A DNA stretch of 64,000 nt from Nonomuraea endophytica (GTDB taxonomy: Bacteria; Actinomycetota; Actinomycetes; Streptosporangiales; Streptosporangiaceae): the NCBI RefSeq assembly GCF_014203235.1, contig NZ_JACHIN010000008.1, positions 176,563-240,562 of the forward strand, read 5' to 3'. Both the position numbers and the translations under genes were made by a program. The notes under the pieces are model-generated. The model saw nothing but the letters and a program-made list of their open reading frames with translations. It was not told where the DNA came from and ran no database searches. Positions within the stretch are counted from its first letter, which is position 1, and each line of letters begins with the position of its first letter. This document shows positions 17,188-26,069 of the stretch, piece after piece.

Positions 17188-17856
17188 ATGGACGAACTCA
17201 TTGAATACGGGCCGGACCTTCTCAAAGGCTTCCTGGTCAACCTGCAACTGTCGGCGATCTGCACGGTCCTGGCGCTGGTCCTGGGCACGATCCTGGTGGC
17301 GATGCGGGTCTCCCCCATCCCGGTTCTCCGGGCCGCGGGCACGACCGTCGTCAACGTCATCAGGAACACGCCGCTGACCCTGCTGCTGGCCTTCAGCGCA
17401 CTGGGTCTCAGCGACACGCTCGGGCTCACGTTCTCGGACGAGCCGTACGACAACGCGTTCTGGCTGGTCGTGATGGCCATGTCCATCTACGCCGCGACGT
17501 TCGTCTGCGAGGCGCTGCGCTCGGGCATCAACACCGTGCCCATGGGCCAGGCGGAGGCGGCGCGCGCGGTCGGGCTGACCTTCATGCAGACGTTGCGGCT
17601 GATCATCCTCCCGCAGGCGTTCCGCGCGGTCATCGCGCCGCTGGGCAGCGTCGTCATCGCCCTGATCAAGAACACCACGGTGGCCCAGGCGGGCGGTCTG
17701 CTGGCCGACGCGGCGTTCGTGATGTACGACACCTTCGACACCACGGGCGTCTCCATCCCGATCTTCATCGGGCTCGTCATCGCCTTCATGGCGGTCACTC
17801 TCCCGATCGGCTGGTTCACCGGCTGGCTGGCCAAGCGACTGGCGGTGGCGCGATGA
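17188..17856 (+). CDS. gluC: Amino acid ABC importer permease
   Basis: This 222-residue integral membrane protein of the HisM/GlnP type has about five membrane helices. The ATPase-coupling (EAA) loop SEALRSGI to AARAVGLTFMQTLRLIILPQAFR lies near residues 110-150. Start ATG 17188 is preceded by GTGGAG at a good distance; an in-frame ATG at 17173 lacks this. Its stop overlaps the next permease start as ATGA, so the two permeases are made together and probably form a heterodimer. Confidence 0.87.
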   Translation: MDELIEYGPDLLKGFLVNLQLSAICTVLALVLGTILVAMRVSPIPVLRAAGTTVVNVIRNTPLTLLLAFSALGLSDTLGLTFSDEPYDNAFWLVVMAMSIYAATFVCEALRSGINTVPMGQAEAARAVGLTFMQTLRLIILPQAFRAVIAPLGSVVIALIKNTTVAQAGGLLADAAFVMYDTFDTTGVSIPIFIGLVIAFMAVTLPIGWFTGWLAKRLAVAR

Positions 17857-18716
17857 CCAAGCCGCAGGCAACCGTCCTCTACGACGCCCCCGGCCCCAAG
17901 GCGCGGCTGCGCAACAACATCTACACGATGATCACCGTGGTCGCCCTGCTGGGCGTCGCCGCGTTCGTGGTGGTCAAGCTGAACGACAAGGGGCAGTTCG
18001 CCGGCAACATCTGGGCGCCCTTCTTCGAGTGGGAGACCTGGAACCAGTACCTGATCCCCGGCGTGCAGGGCACGCTGACGGCGGCGGTGCTGGCCTCGAT
18101 CTTCGCGCTGATCTTCGGCTCCGTCTTCGGCCTGGCCAGGCTCTCCGACCACAAGTGGATCAGAATCCCGGCGGGCTGGGTGGTGGAGGTCTTCCGCGCC
18201 ATCCCGCTGCTGCTGCTGATCTTCTTCATCTGGTTCCTGGCGCCCGACCTCATGGGCGGCGGCGACTACGGCCTGCTGGCGCTGGTGATCGGCCTGACCC
18301 TGTACAACGGGTCGGTGCTGGCCGAGGTGGTACGGGCCGGCGTGCTCGCCGTGCCGAAGGGCCAGTCGGAGGCCGCCTACGCGATCGGCATGCGCAAGAG
18401 CAGCGTGATGCGGCTGATCCTGCTCCCGCAGGCGCTCACCGCGATGATGCCCGCGGTGGTGAGCCAGCTCGTGGTCCTGCTCAAGGACACCGCGCTCGGC
18501 TACATCATCACCTACATCGACCTGCTGAACATGGGCTTCAAGATCCTGCCTTCAGTGCATTTCGGCACGAAGCTGGTCGCAGCCATCTTCATCGGCGTCT
18601 TCTACATCGGGCTCAACATGCTGCTCAGCTGGTTCGCCAACTGGCTGGAGCGGCGTAGCCGCCGCAGCCGCAAGACCGCGGCCAAGCCGGTGGCGCTCAC
18701 CACCGAGATGACCTGA
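17853..18716 (+). CDS. gluD: Amino acid ABC importer permease
   Basis: This second permease has 287 residues. Its longer cytoplasmic N-terminus precedes the first helix (NIYTMITVVALLGVAAFVVV), and a basic tail (RRSRRSRK) follows the last. The EAA loop is at AVPKGQSEAAYAIGMRKSSVMRLILLPQA. It is the last gene of the gluABCD-type operon, closed 5 bp after the stop by a perfect 12-bp hairpin. Confidence 0.87.
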   Translation: MTKPQATVLYDAPGPKARLRNNIYTMITVVALLGVAAFVVVKLNDKGQFAGNIWAPFFEWETWNQYLIPGVQGTLTAAVLASIFALIFGSVFGLARLSDHKWIRIPAGWVVEVFRAIPLLLLIFFIWFLAPDLMGGGDYGLLALVIGLTLYNGSVLAEVVRAGVLAVPKGQSEAAYAIGMRKSSVMRLILLPQALTAMMPAVVSQLVVLLKDTALGYIITYIDLLNMGFKILPSVHFGTKLVAAIFIGVFYIGLNMLLSWFANWLERRSRRSRKTAAKPVALTTEMT

Positions 18717-18720
18717 GTTC

Positions 18721-18752
18721 GTGAGGGGTGGTTCCACCCGACCACCCCTCAC
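18721..18752 (+). terminator. Hairpin terminator after gluABCD
   Basis: A perfect 12-bp inverted repeat, GTGAGGGGTGGT and its complement, is separated by 8 bases and sits 4 bases after the gluD stop codon. No long T-run follows, which is normal for high-GC actinobacteria. Position and symmetry support a transcription end. Confidence 0.8.
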
Positions 18753-18781
18753 GAGCGGACGTTTTCCGGCAGGATGCCGCT

Positions 18782-20614
18782 ATGCCGTGGCCTTCCCCCA
18801 TCTCCACCACCGACGTCGCGCGAGCGGCCCTGCGGCTGGGCTGGCCCAGCGCCCAGTCCGGCCAGGTGTGGTGGACAGAGGACCGTCCCGACGAGGGCGG
18901 CCGCACGACGATCATGCACAGGGCCGCCGACGGCGCACGGAGTGAGCTGCTGCCCGCCCCCTGGAACGCCCGCACCCGCGTCCACGAATACGGCGGCCGC
19001 CCCTACGCCGTCACCGCCGACGACCGGATCGTCTTCACCCACCAGGCCGACCAGCGCCTCTACCTCCTCGACGGCGAGCCACGGCCGCTCACGCCCGACG
19101 ACGGCGCCCGCTACGCCGACCTGCTCGTCCGCGACGACCAGGTCTGGTGCGTACGCGAGCGCCACACCGGCGACGGCAAGGTCGTGCGCGCCATCGTCTC
19201 GGTCCCCTTAGCGGGCGGCGAGCCGCGCGAATGGGTCACCGGCGCCGACTTCTACGCCGCCCCCGACCTCTCCCCCGACGGCCGCCACCTGGCCTACATC
19301 TGCTGGAACCACCCGCGCATGCCCTGGAACGGCACCGAACTGCGCGTGCTCCGCCTTGAGGACGGCTCCTCCTGGACGGTCAAGGGCGGCTCGTCCGAGT
19401 CGGTCCTGTCCCCGCAGTGGAAGGACGACCAGACCCTCTATCTGGTCTCCGACTGGTCGGGCTGGTGGAATCTCTACCAGATCACCATGTACGGCACCTC
19501 CTCACAGGCGCTCTTCCCCGCCGAGGAGGAGTTCGCCTGGCCGCTGTGGGTGCTGGGCGGCCGGCCGTACCTGCCGCTCGGCGACGGACGGCTCGCGGTC
19601 GTGCACGGCCGCGGGGACCTGCGCCTGGCGCTGCTCGACCCCGACTCCGGCGAGCTCACCGACCTCGACGTCCCCTACGACGGGTGGGAGCCCAAGCTCG
19701 CCGCCGACGGCACCTCCCTCGTCGGTCTCGGGTACGGCGGCGCCGTCCCCCGATCGGTGGTCAGGATCGACACGGTCACCGGCCGGGTGGAGGCACTGCG
19801 GCGCGGCATCGACGAACTGCCCGACATCGCCTACCTGCCCAAGGCGCGCCCGGTGGAGTTCCAGGGCAGGTTCGGACGGCACGTGCACGGCTTCCTCTAC
19901 CCGCCCGCCAACCCGGAGGTGCCGCAGGAGGGCCGCACGCCGTACGTCGTGTTCGTGCACGGCGGCCCCACCGGGCACGCGCAGTCGGAGCTGGACCTGG
20001 AGAAGGCGTTCTTCACCTCGCGCGGCATCGGGGTGCTCGACGTCAACTACGGCGGCTCCAGCGCGTACGGCAGGGCCTACCGCGACCGGCTCAAAGGCCA
20101 GTGGGGCGTCGTCGACGTCGAGGACACGGTCGCCGCCGCCGAATGGCTGGCCGCCGAGGGCCTCGCCGACCCGGCCAAGATCGCGGTGCGCGGCGGCAGC
20201 GCCGGCGGCTGGACGGTCATGGCCGCCTGCTGCCGTTCGGACGTCTTCGCCGGCGGCGTCTCCTATTACGGCGTCAGCGCGCTCGCCCCGCTCATCGCCC
20301 ACACCCATGACTTCGAGTCGCGCTACATGGAGTGGCTGGTCGGCGCCGACGAGTCCGTCTACGCCGAGCGCGAGCCGCTCGCCCTGGTGTCCGGGGTGTC
20401 CTGCCCGATGTTGCTGCTCCAGGGGCTCGAGGACCCGATCGTGCCCCCGGAGCAGTCGAGCGCGTTCGCCGACGCGCTGTTGGAGCGGGGGATCGCGTGC
20501 ACGTACCTGGCGTTCGACGGCGAATCCCACGGCTTCCGCCGGGCCGAGACCCGCACCACCGCCCTTGCCGCCGAGCTCGCCTTCTACCAGCAGATCTTCA
20601 CCGAGACCCGATGA
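18782..20614 (+). CDS. S9 prolyl oligopeptidase-family serine peptidase
   Basis: This 610-residue cytoplasmic enzyme has an N-terminal seven-bladed propeller-like region (about 1-370) and a C-terminal alpha/beta hydrolase. The catalytic serine is Ser473 in RGGSAGGW; Asp551 (LEDPIVPP) and His583 (GESHGFRR) complete the triad. The family cleaves short peptides, commonly as dipeptidyl or acylaminoacyl peptidases; the substrate is not readable here. Start ATG 18782 has AGGA about 8 bases upstream, whereas an earlier GTG would begin within the hairpin. Its last 17 bases overlap the convergent NmrA-like gene. Confidence 0.88.
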   Translation: MPWPSPISTTDVARAALRLGWPSAQSGQVWWTEDRPDEGGRTTIMHRAADGARSELLPAPWNARTRVHEYGGRPYAVTADDRIVFTHQADQRLYLLDGEPRPLTPDDGARYADLLVRDDQVWCVRERHTGDGKVVRAIVSVPLAGGEPREWVTGADFYAAPDLSPDGRHLAYICWNHPRMPWNGTELRVLRLEDGSSWTVKGGSSESVLSPQWKDDQTLYLVSDWSGWWNLYQITMYGTSSQALFPAEEEFAWPLWVLGGRPYLPLGDGRLAVVHGRGDLRLALLDPDSGELTDLDVPYDGWEPKLAADGTSLVGLGYGGAVPRSVVRIDTVTGRVEALRRGIDELPDIAYLPKARPVEFQGRFGRHVHGFLYPPANPEVPQEGRTPYVVFVHGGPTGHAQSELDLEKAFFTSRGIGVLDVNYGGSSAYGRAYRDRLKGQWGVVDVEDTVAAAEWLAAEGLADPAKIAVRGGSAGGWTVMAACCRSDVFAGGVSYYGVSALAPLIAHTHDFESRYMEWLVGADESVYAEREPLALVSGVSCPMLLLQGLEDPIVPPEQSSAFADALLERGIACTYLAFDGESHGFRRAETRTTALAAELAFYQQIFTETR

Positions 20615-21428
20615 CCAGCGGCGCCCGCCCACCGACCCGCTCGATCACGTCGGTGACGCGGTAGAGCGGGTGATCGCCCGCACCGATGAGCCGGAAGATC
20701 CCCCACAGATGGGTCAGATGCTCCACCGTGTACGGGTCCCCGTACCGCTCCATCGCCCGCTCCTCCCAGACCTCCGGCGCGACGTCCACATACTCCAGCC
20801 CGAGCGCCGCCGCCGCTTCCTGGGCCGTCGCCATCTGCCCCGTCAGCGGCACCACCCGGTCGACCGGCCCCGCCTCCTCCAGGAACCCGGCCGCCACCCT
20901 GGCCACGTCTTCGGCGGCGATGAGCGGAATCTTCGTGTCCGGCGCTCCCAGCGGAAGGGCCAGCTCCCCTTCGTCGGCCGCCACCTCGAGATTTTCGAAG
21001 AAGACCGCCGCCCGCAGGTGCACCGCGCCGACCTCGGCCCAGTCGAAGACCTGCTCCGACAGCCAGTGGCGGCGCATGCGCGGGGTGAACGCCTCGGGTG
21101 AGGCGTCGAGCTGCGACACCTCCACCACCCGCTCCACCCCCGCCCGCCTGGCCGCGGCGGCCACCGAGGCGGTGGCGTCCAGGAGACCCGCGGTCACCGG
21201 GTACGTGAAGTAGACCCGCGAGACCCCGTCGAACGCCTTGACCACCTGGGAGATCTCCCTCAGATCCCCGACCACCACCTCGGCGCCCCGCTTCCTCAGC
21301 TCCTCGGCGCGGTGGTCGTCCTGGCGCACGAACGCCCTCACGTGGTGACCACGCTCAAGTAGTAATTCGGCGACCATTCGCCCGGTACCACCCTGGGAAC
21401 CACCTGCGGCTCCGGTAACAAGAATCAT
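20598..21428 (-). CDS. NmrA-like NAD(P)-binding protein
   Basis: This 276-residue atypical SDR has an N-terminal cofactor site, MILVTGAAGGSQGGTGRMVAE, carrying a small insertion compared with the usual GATGxxG. The YxxxK catalytic pair is absent and a VEVSQLDAS strand stands in its place. Such proteins act as NAD(P)H-quinone reductases or redox sensors. ATG 21428 has GGAGG upstream. The C-terminal VEHLTHLWGIFRL segment is typical of the family. It is followed upstream by repeat-rich DNA. Confidence 0.8.
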   Translation of the reverse strand: MILVTGAAGGSQGGTGRMVAELLLERGHHVRAFVRQDDHRAEELRKRGAEVVVGDLREISQVVKAFDGVSRVYFTYPVTAGLLDATASVAAAARRAGVERVVEVSQLDASPEAFTPRMRRHWLSEQVFDWAEVGAVHLRAAVFFENLEVAADEGELALPLGAPDTKIPLIAAEDVARVAAGFLEEAGPVDRVVPLTGQMATAQEAAAALGLEYVDVAPEVWEERAMERYGDPYTVEHLTHLWGIFRLIGAGDHPLYRVTDVIERVGGRAPLVIGSR

Positions 21429-21506
21429 CCCGACACCCTCCTCTGGTAGCCCAACCGATCCACCCACACCCCACCGCCCGTGCGCTGTCCTCCACCCACT
21501 CGGCAG

Positions 21507-21805
21507 ACACCGCGCAGCCCCTGTGCGTGCGCGACCCCTCTACCTACGCGCTGCCATCCGCTCGCCTGACCCGCGCAGCGGACCTCGGTCGGCGTGGCAC
21601 CGCTGCCCACGCAGTCCTCCACGCGGGGCACCTGCGCGCAGCGCCTGCGCGTAGGCGACCCCTCTGCCCACGCGCTGCCACCCGCTCGACACACCCGCGT
21701 AGCGGACCTCGGTCGGCGTGGCACCACTGCCCCACGCAGTGCCCCGTCCGGCGCACCTGCGCGCAGCGCCTCCACCCCGCTTCTGACCCGCGTAGCGGGC
21801 CTTGG
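21507..21805. repeat. 124-bp tandem repeat, about 2.3 copies
   Basis: The block GCGACCCCTCT-CCACGCGCTGCCA-CCGCTCG...GCGGACCTCGGTCGGCGTGGCACC occurs at 21531 and again 124 bp later. A shortened third copy keeps CCGCGTAGCGGGCC near 21788. The copies differ at about one base in ten. This fills the 460-bp gap between two minus-strand genes. Open frames run through it in several phases, but they are by-products of the repeat. Confidence 0.8.
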
Positions 21806-21888
21806 GAGGGTGTTGTGCGTCTGCCCGCGTGGCGTGGTCTGTGCGGCGTTTCTCCTGTGTAGTGCACCTCCCTCCGCCCATCGGGTGG

Positions 21889-22917
21889 TCAGGAAGGGGC
21901 GGGGGGTTCGGGCAGGGTCAGGGTGAGAAGGCCGAGCCGTTCCAGATCGCGCAGGAACGGCGCGGCGGCGAACGCCTGAGCGGGGCCGTAGACGCCCGGA
22001 CGGTCAGGGCCGCGGCCGTCGGCCAGACGGACGGCGGCCTCCACCGAGGCCACCGCGCTCTCCTTCCACAGGTCACGCCCACTGGCCTGACCGGCCCGGT
22101 TGCCGTCGGCCGTCACCACCTGGACGGCCACGGTGAAGTGGGATCCGGCCCGGGTGGCGGCGTCGACGTGTTCGTTGGTGAACGCGCGTTCGTCGCTGAA
22201 CGTGTCGGCCGTCAGCTGCGCCTCCACCCGGCGGGCGGTCACGTGGCGGGGGATGGTGACGACGTCCGACGACGGCAGCGGGGCGATCATGCTCCGCGGC
22301 CCCAGCGGCGGCGGGAAGGGGTAGACGGCGTTGCGCGGTTCGACGTCGCCGACGTGGAAGGCGCCGTCGGTGTAGGTGATGCGCCGCGTGTCGGCGAACA
22401 GCAGCTCGGCCGTCCCCTTCGCGCCGGTCGTCAGCATCCAGTCGCTCACCGCGTAGGCGACGGTGACCCGGTCGACCTCGCTCATCCCGGCGGCCACGGC
22501 ACCGGCGAGCAGGTCGCCCAGCCCGCCGTAGAAGCTCATCGCGGTGACCATGGTGATGCCGGCGCTCTGGGCACGGGCGTCCATCTCCGCGTACATCCAG
22601 GCCGTGTGGTGCTGCTCCAGCGCGTGGTCGACGTAGTGGCAGCCGCCGTCGGCGGCGGCCTGCGCGACCGGCCGTCCGGTGTGGGTGAACGGCCCCGCGC
22701 AATGGATCAGTACGTCAGCCTCGGCGGCCAGCTTCCGCAGGGCCGCCGGGTCGTCCAGCGCGGCCTGGCGGACCCGGGCGCCCCCGAGCTCGTCGGCCAT
22801 GGCTTTGAGCTTGCCCTCGTCGCGCCCGGCCAGGATGACCTCGGCGCCCCGGGCACGTAACTCGGCGGTGGCCAGGCGGCCGGTGTGGCCGGTGGCTCCG
22901 TAGACGGCGATGTTCAC
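21889..22917 (-). CDS. Saccharopine dehydrogenase-like NAD(P)-binding enzyme
   Basis: This 342-residue protein has an N-terminal Rossmann motif YGATGHTGRLA and the ILAGRDEGKLKAMADEL block. It then has the DVLIHCAGPFTHTGRPVAQAAADGGCHYVDHALE stretch typical of the saccharopine dehydrogenase/trans-acting enoyl reductase superfamily. The reaction is unknown; lysine metabolism is not implied. It is divergent from a TetR regulator across an 88-bp region with a palindromic operator, so it is probably the regulator's main target. Confidence 0.82.
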   Translation of the reverse strand: MNIAVYGATGHTGRLATAELRARGAEVILAGRDEGKLKAMADELGGARVRQAALDDPAALRKLAAEADVLIHCAGPFTHTGRPVAQAAADGGCHYVDHALEQHHTAWMYAEMDARAQSAGITMVTAMSFYGGLGDLLAGAVAAGMSEVDRVTVAYAVSDWMLTTGAKGTAELLFADTRRITYTDGAFHVGDVEPRNAVYPFPPPLGPRSMIAPLPSSDVVTIPRHVTARRVEAQLTADTFSDERAFTNEHVDAATRAGSHFTVAVQVVTADGNRAGQASGRDLWKESAVASVEAAVRLADGRGPDRPGVYGPAQAFAAAPFLRDLERLGLLTLTLPEPPAPS

Positions 22918-22934
22918 GACGCGCCTCCGTGTTT

Positions 22935-22983
22935 CATACTGACGGTAGGTAACTTGCCTTCGAAGTTACGTACCGCGAGTATG
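22935..22983. promoter_or_regulatory. Probable TetR operator
   Basis: Nested inverted repeats lie between the divergent genes. The inner arms GGTAGGTAACT (22944-22954) and AGTTACGTACC (22964-22974) match at 10 of 11 bases around a 9-base centre. The outer arms are CATACT (22935) and AGTATG (22978). Such a site, midway between a TetR gene and a metabolic gene, is the classic place for mutual repression. Confidence 0.75.
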
Positions 22984-23005
22984 CAAGTCAATGGGGAGCA
23001 CGAAG

Positions 23006-23593
23006 ATGACGCGCCGCACGCAGGCGGAGCGCTCGGACACGACCACGTCGCAGCTGATCAGCGCGGCGCGAAAGCTGTTCGGCGAGTACGGCTACGCCGC
23101 CACCTCCATCGACGCCGTGGCCGCCACGGCCGGAGTCACCAAAGGCGCCGCCTACCACCACTTCGCCGGGAAACCCGGCCTGTTCCGAGCCGCCTTCACC
23201 CGCGAACAGGAAGAGATCGCCACCCGCCTGGAAGAGGTGGGCGCCGCATCCCCCGACCCATGGACGGCCCTGCGAGACGGCTGCCGCACCTTCCTGGAAC
23301 ACTGCCTGGACCCGGGCTTCCGCCGCATCGTCCTGCTTGACGCGCCATCGGTGCTGGGCTGGGAAGAGGTACGCCAGATCCAGCACGCCCACACCCTCCG
23401 CGTCCTGCTGAACGCCATGCGCGCAACCGACGAGACGCTCCCCGCGGACACCTTGGCAATCCGAGGACAACTGATGTTCGGCGCCCTGTGCGAGGCCGGC
23501 ATGCTCCTGGCCCGCTCCCCCGACCCCACCGCCGCCCTACCCCCCATAACCATCCAAGCCGACCACCTCCTAACAGCCCTCCACACCCCCTAA
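23006..23593 (+). CDS. TetR-family transcriptional regulator
   Basis: This is a 195-residue repressor with an N-terminal TetR helix-turn-helix (LISAARKLFGEYGYAATSID to TKGAAYHHFAGKPGLF). Its ligand domain contains RRIVLLDAPSVLGWEEVRQI, which occurs in many actinobacterial TetR proteins of unknown ligand. ATG 23006 is preceded by GGGGAG at the right distance; an ATG at 22991 is not. It most likely controls itself and the divergent saccharopine-dehydrogenase-like gene through the palindrome at 22935-22983. Confidence 0.88.
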   Translation: MTRRTQAERSDTTTSQLISAARKLFGEYGYAATSIDAVAATAGVTKGAAYHHFAGKPGLFRAAFTREQEEIATRLEEVGAASPDPWTALRDGCRTFLEHCLDPGFRRIVLLDAPSVLGWEEVRQIQHAHTLRVLLNAMRATDETLPADTLAIRGQLMFGALCEAGMLLARSPDPTAALPPITIQADHLLTALHTP

Positions 23594-23616
23594 CACCCCG
23601 ACCCCACCGGTCTCAC

Positions 23617-23770
23617 ACGCTCCCCACCACCCGGTCCCACGCCTGACGGTCCCACGCCTCACGCTCCCCACCACCCGGTCCCACGCCTGACGGTCCCACG
23701 CCTCACGCTCCCCACCACCCGGTCCCACGCCTGACGGTCCCACGCCTCACGGTCCCCGCCACCCGGGCCA
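23617..23770. repeat. 44-bp tandem array, 3.5 copies
   Basis: Units start at 23617, 23661, 23705 and 23749 with ACGCTCCCCACCACCCGG; each contains CCCACGCCTGACGG. The first three copies are practically identical and the fourth is diverged and cut short. It lies just after the TetR gene between convergent genes. No protein use is likely, because 44 is not a multiple of three. Confidence 0.9.
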
Positions 23771-23876
23771 CATCCCAAGGCCCGCCTCCCACCCCCCGCT
23801 CTCGGACCCTCACCCTCCAGGTGGTGGCATGCGGTGTCTGGGCAATCGAGGCCGCGCGGGAGGTTGACGAAGGGTC

Positions 23877-23978
23877 GTTGCGGCGGGTGCCACGTCCGAC
23901 GTGAGAAGCGATCCCCCCGACCTGCCCCGGCGCACGTCGGCGGGTGGGGGTGGCGGTGGCTGGCCGTAACAGAAAGGG
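23877..23978. repeat. Dispersed intergenic element, copy C
   Basis: This third copy of the ~102-bp element is nearly identical to copy A from CCACGTCCGACGTGAGAAG through ATCCCCCCGA, and ends GGCCGTAACAGAAAGG. It lies 65 bp downstream of the rny stop (minus strand). Confidence 0.75.
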
Positions 23979-24042
23979 GGCTTGTCATCGCACGAACGGA
24001 CGAGTGGGTCGAGAAACGGCGGGCAAGCCGCGCCTAGACCCC

Positions 24043-25659
24043 TCAGCGGGCGAACTCGGTGGCGCGGGACTCGCGGACGACGGTGATGCGGATCTGCCCC
24101 GGGTAGGTGAGTTCTTCTTCGACCTGCTTGGCCACGTCGCGGGCGATCACCTGGGCCTGGATGTCGTCGATCGCGTCCGGCTTCACCATCACGCGGATCT
24201 CCCGCCCGGCCTGCATGGCGAACACCTTGTCCACGCCGTCGTACGACTGGGCGATCTCCTCCAGCCGCTCCAGCCGCTTGACGTAGGCCTCCAGCGACTC
24301 GCGGCGCGCTCCCGGGCGGCTGCCGGAGATGGCGTCGGCGGCCTGGGTCAGCACGGCCTCGACGGTCCGGACCTCAACCTCGTTGTGGTGGGCCTCGATG
24401 GCGTGCACCACGTCCTCGTCCTCGCCATAACGCCGGGCGATCTCCGCGCCGATCAGCGCGTGTGAGCCTTCCACCTCGTGCGTCAGGGCCTTGCCGATGT
24501 CGTGCAGCAGGGCGCAGCGCTTCATGAGCGTCTGGTCCATCTTGAGTTCGGCGGCCATGATGCCGGCGATGTGCGCGGACTCGATGAGGTGCTTCAGGAC
24601 GTTCTGTCCGTACGAGGTGCGGTAGCGGAGCTGGCCGAGCAGCAGGGTGAGCTCGGGGTGCATGTCCGTGATGCCCAGCTCGACCAGGGCGTCCTCGCCG
24701 GCTCGGGCGCACAGGTCGGCGACCTCCTGGCGGCTGCGGTCGTGCGCCTCTTCGATGCGTTGCGGGTGGATACGCCCGTCGAGCACGAGCTTTTCGAGGG
24801 TGAGCCTTGCCGTTTCCCGGCGTACCGGGTCAAAACATGAGAGCAGCACCGCTTCCGGGGTGTCGTCGATGATGAGGTTCACGCCGGTCGTGGATTCGAA
24901 CGCGCGGATGTTGCGCCCCTCGCGGCCGATGATGCGGCCCTTCATCTCGTCGCCCGGCAGGTGCAGCACGCTGACGACCGACTCGGCCGTCTGCTCGGCC
25001 GCCACCCGCTGTACGGCCAGCGTCACGATCTTGGTAGCCCGCTTCTCGCCCTCCTTGCGGGCGGTGCCCTCGATGTCCCGGATGATCAGCGCCGCCTCGC
25101 GCTTGGCCTGGTTCTCGATCTCCTTGACCAGCTCGGACTTGGCCTGATCCGCGCTGAACCCGGACACCCGCTCCAGAATGGCCCGGCGCTCGTCCTCGAC
25201 CTGCAGCAGTTCTTCGCGCCGCCCGGCCAGCTCGGTCTCGGTCTCGGCCAGCTTGCGGTCGCGTTCGCTCTGGCGGCGCGCCTCCTCGTCCAGCCGCTGC
25301 TCACGCTCGGCCAGCCGGCCTTCCCGGCGTTCGAGGTCGGTGCGCAGTTCCTTGAGCTCGGTCTTCAGGATCCGGCTCTCTTCCTCGACCTCGCGCCGCA
25401 GCTGCGTCGCGCTCGCCGCCGCCTGCTCAGATCTGCGCAGAATGTCCTCGGCGTCGGTCTCCGCCTTGGCCCGGATCTCCCCGGCCTCCAGGCGCGCCTG
25501 CTCCAGTTCCTCGTGGACGGCGGCCTCCTGCTCGGGGGACGGCTTCGCCGTGCCTGAAACGTGCCCGGACGTTCGCCGCAGCACTATCACCAGCGTCGCC
25601 ATCGTCACGAACACCAACAGGAGCACAGCCACCAGCAACACCACGACCAGCGGATCCAT
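24043..25659 (-). CDS. rny: Ribonuclease Y
   Basis: This membrane-anchored endoribonuclease starts bulk mRNA decay. Its 538 residues comprise one N-terminal membrane helix (about 4-27) and a long charged coiled coil (40-190). A KH RNA-binding domain follows with GRIIGREGRN (241-250), then an HD phosphohydrolase domain with the metal pair His386-Asp387 in CALLHDIGKAL. Length and domain order are canonical. It lies downstream of recX and recA on the same strand, the usual actinobacterial order, although a 410-bp gap separates it from recX. Confidence 0.95.
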   Translation of the reverse strand: MDPLVVVLLVAVLLLVFVTMATLVIVLRRTSGHVSGTAKPSPEQEAAVHEELEQARLEAGEIRAKAETDAEDILRRSEQAAASATQLRREVEEESRILKTELKELRTDLERREGRLAEREQRLDEEARRQSERDRKLAETETELAGRREELLQVEDERRAILERVSGFSADQAKSELVKEIENQAKREAALIIRDIEGTARKEGEKRATKIVTLAVQRVAAEQTAESVVSVLHLPGDEMKGRIIGREGRNIRAFESTTGVNLIIDDTPEAVLLSCFDPVRRETARLTLEKLVLDGRIHPQRIEEAHDRSRQEVADLCARAGEDALVELGITDMHPELTLLLGQLRYRTSYGQNVLKHLIESAHIAGIMAAELKMDQTLMKRCALLHDIGKALTHEVEGSHALIGAEIARRYGEDEDVVHAIEAHHNEVEVRTVEAVLTQAADAISGSRPGARRESLEAYVKRLERLEEIAQSYDGVDKVFAMQAGREIRVMVKPDAIDDIQAQVIARDVAKQVEEELTYPGQIRITVVRESRATEFAR

Positions 25660-26069
25660 GTGCTCCCCGCCCTCCTCGCGTCACAAGAATTTCAAAACGC
25701 GGACTGAAAAACGGGAGGGGTCACGTGCGCGGCACGGACAGCCCGATCGGCGTATGGACCGATATCAAGCCAAGACCGACCGGGCGTCGGCCCACGTGGC
25801 CAACACCTCGCCTGTCTCGGTCAATCGAGCTCGCTCGTACGTTCACCGGTATGGCAATCCGCGCTGCGCGGAGTAACTCCTCACTGCCGTCGAGGTTATG
25901 CGTCGAACAAGTCACGAGCAAGCAAACGCACCATCAAGCGTGTCTTACCGACCACTGCATACCAATTCAGACAGTTATCGCGCTCAACACCCCAAAGACC
26001 CCCAATGTCCCAACCACGCGCCCATCGCCACCCCGGGGACGCCCCAGCAGGCGGCCTTCTGGCCCCCGG
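25660..26069. other. Gap between recX and rny without a visible gene
   Basis: This stretch of 410 bp is somewhat lower in GC than its surroundings (for example around 25840-26000). Open frames crossing it lack start signals and recognisable domains. It must carry the rny promoter, which I cannot place with confidence. Confidence 0.5.

Noticed and set aside
21507..21862. Genes of about 110 codons in the 124-bp repeat region
   Set aside because: Several frames on both strands are open at once because the repeat lacks stops; none has a start signal.
23617..23770. CRISPR array at the 44-bp repeats
   Set aside because: Units are contiguous with no variable spacers, and no cas genes are in the window.
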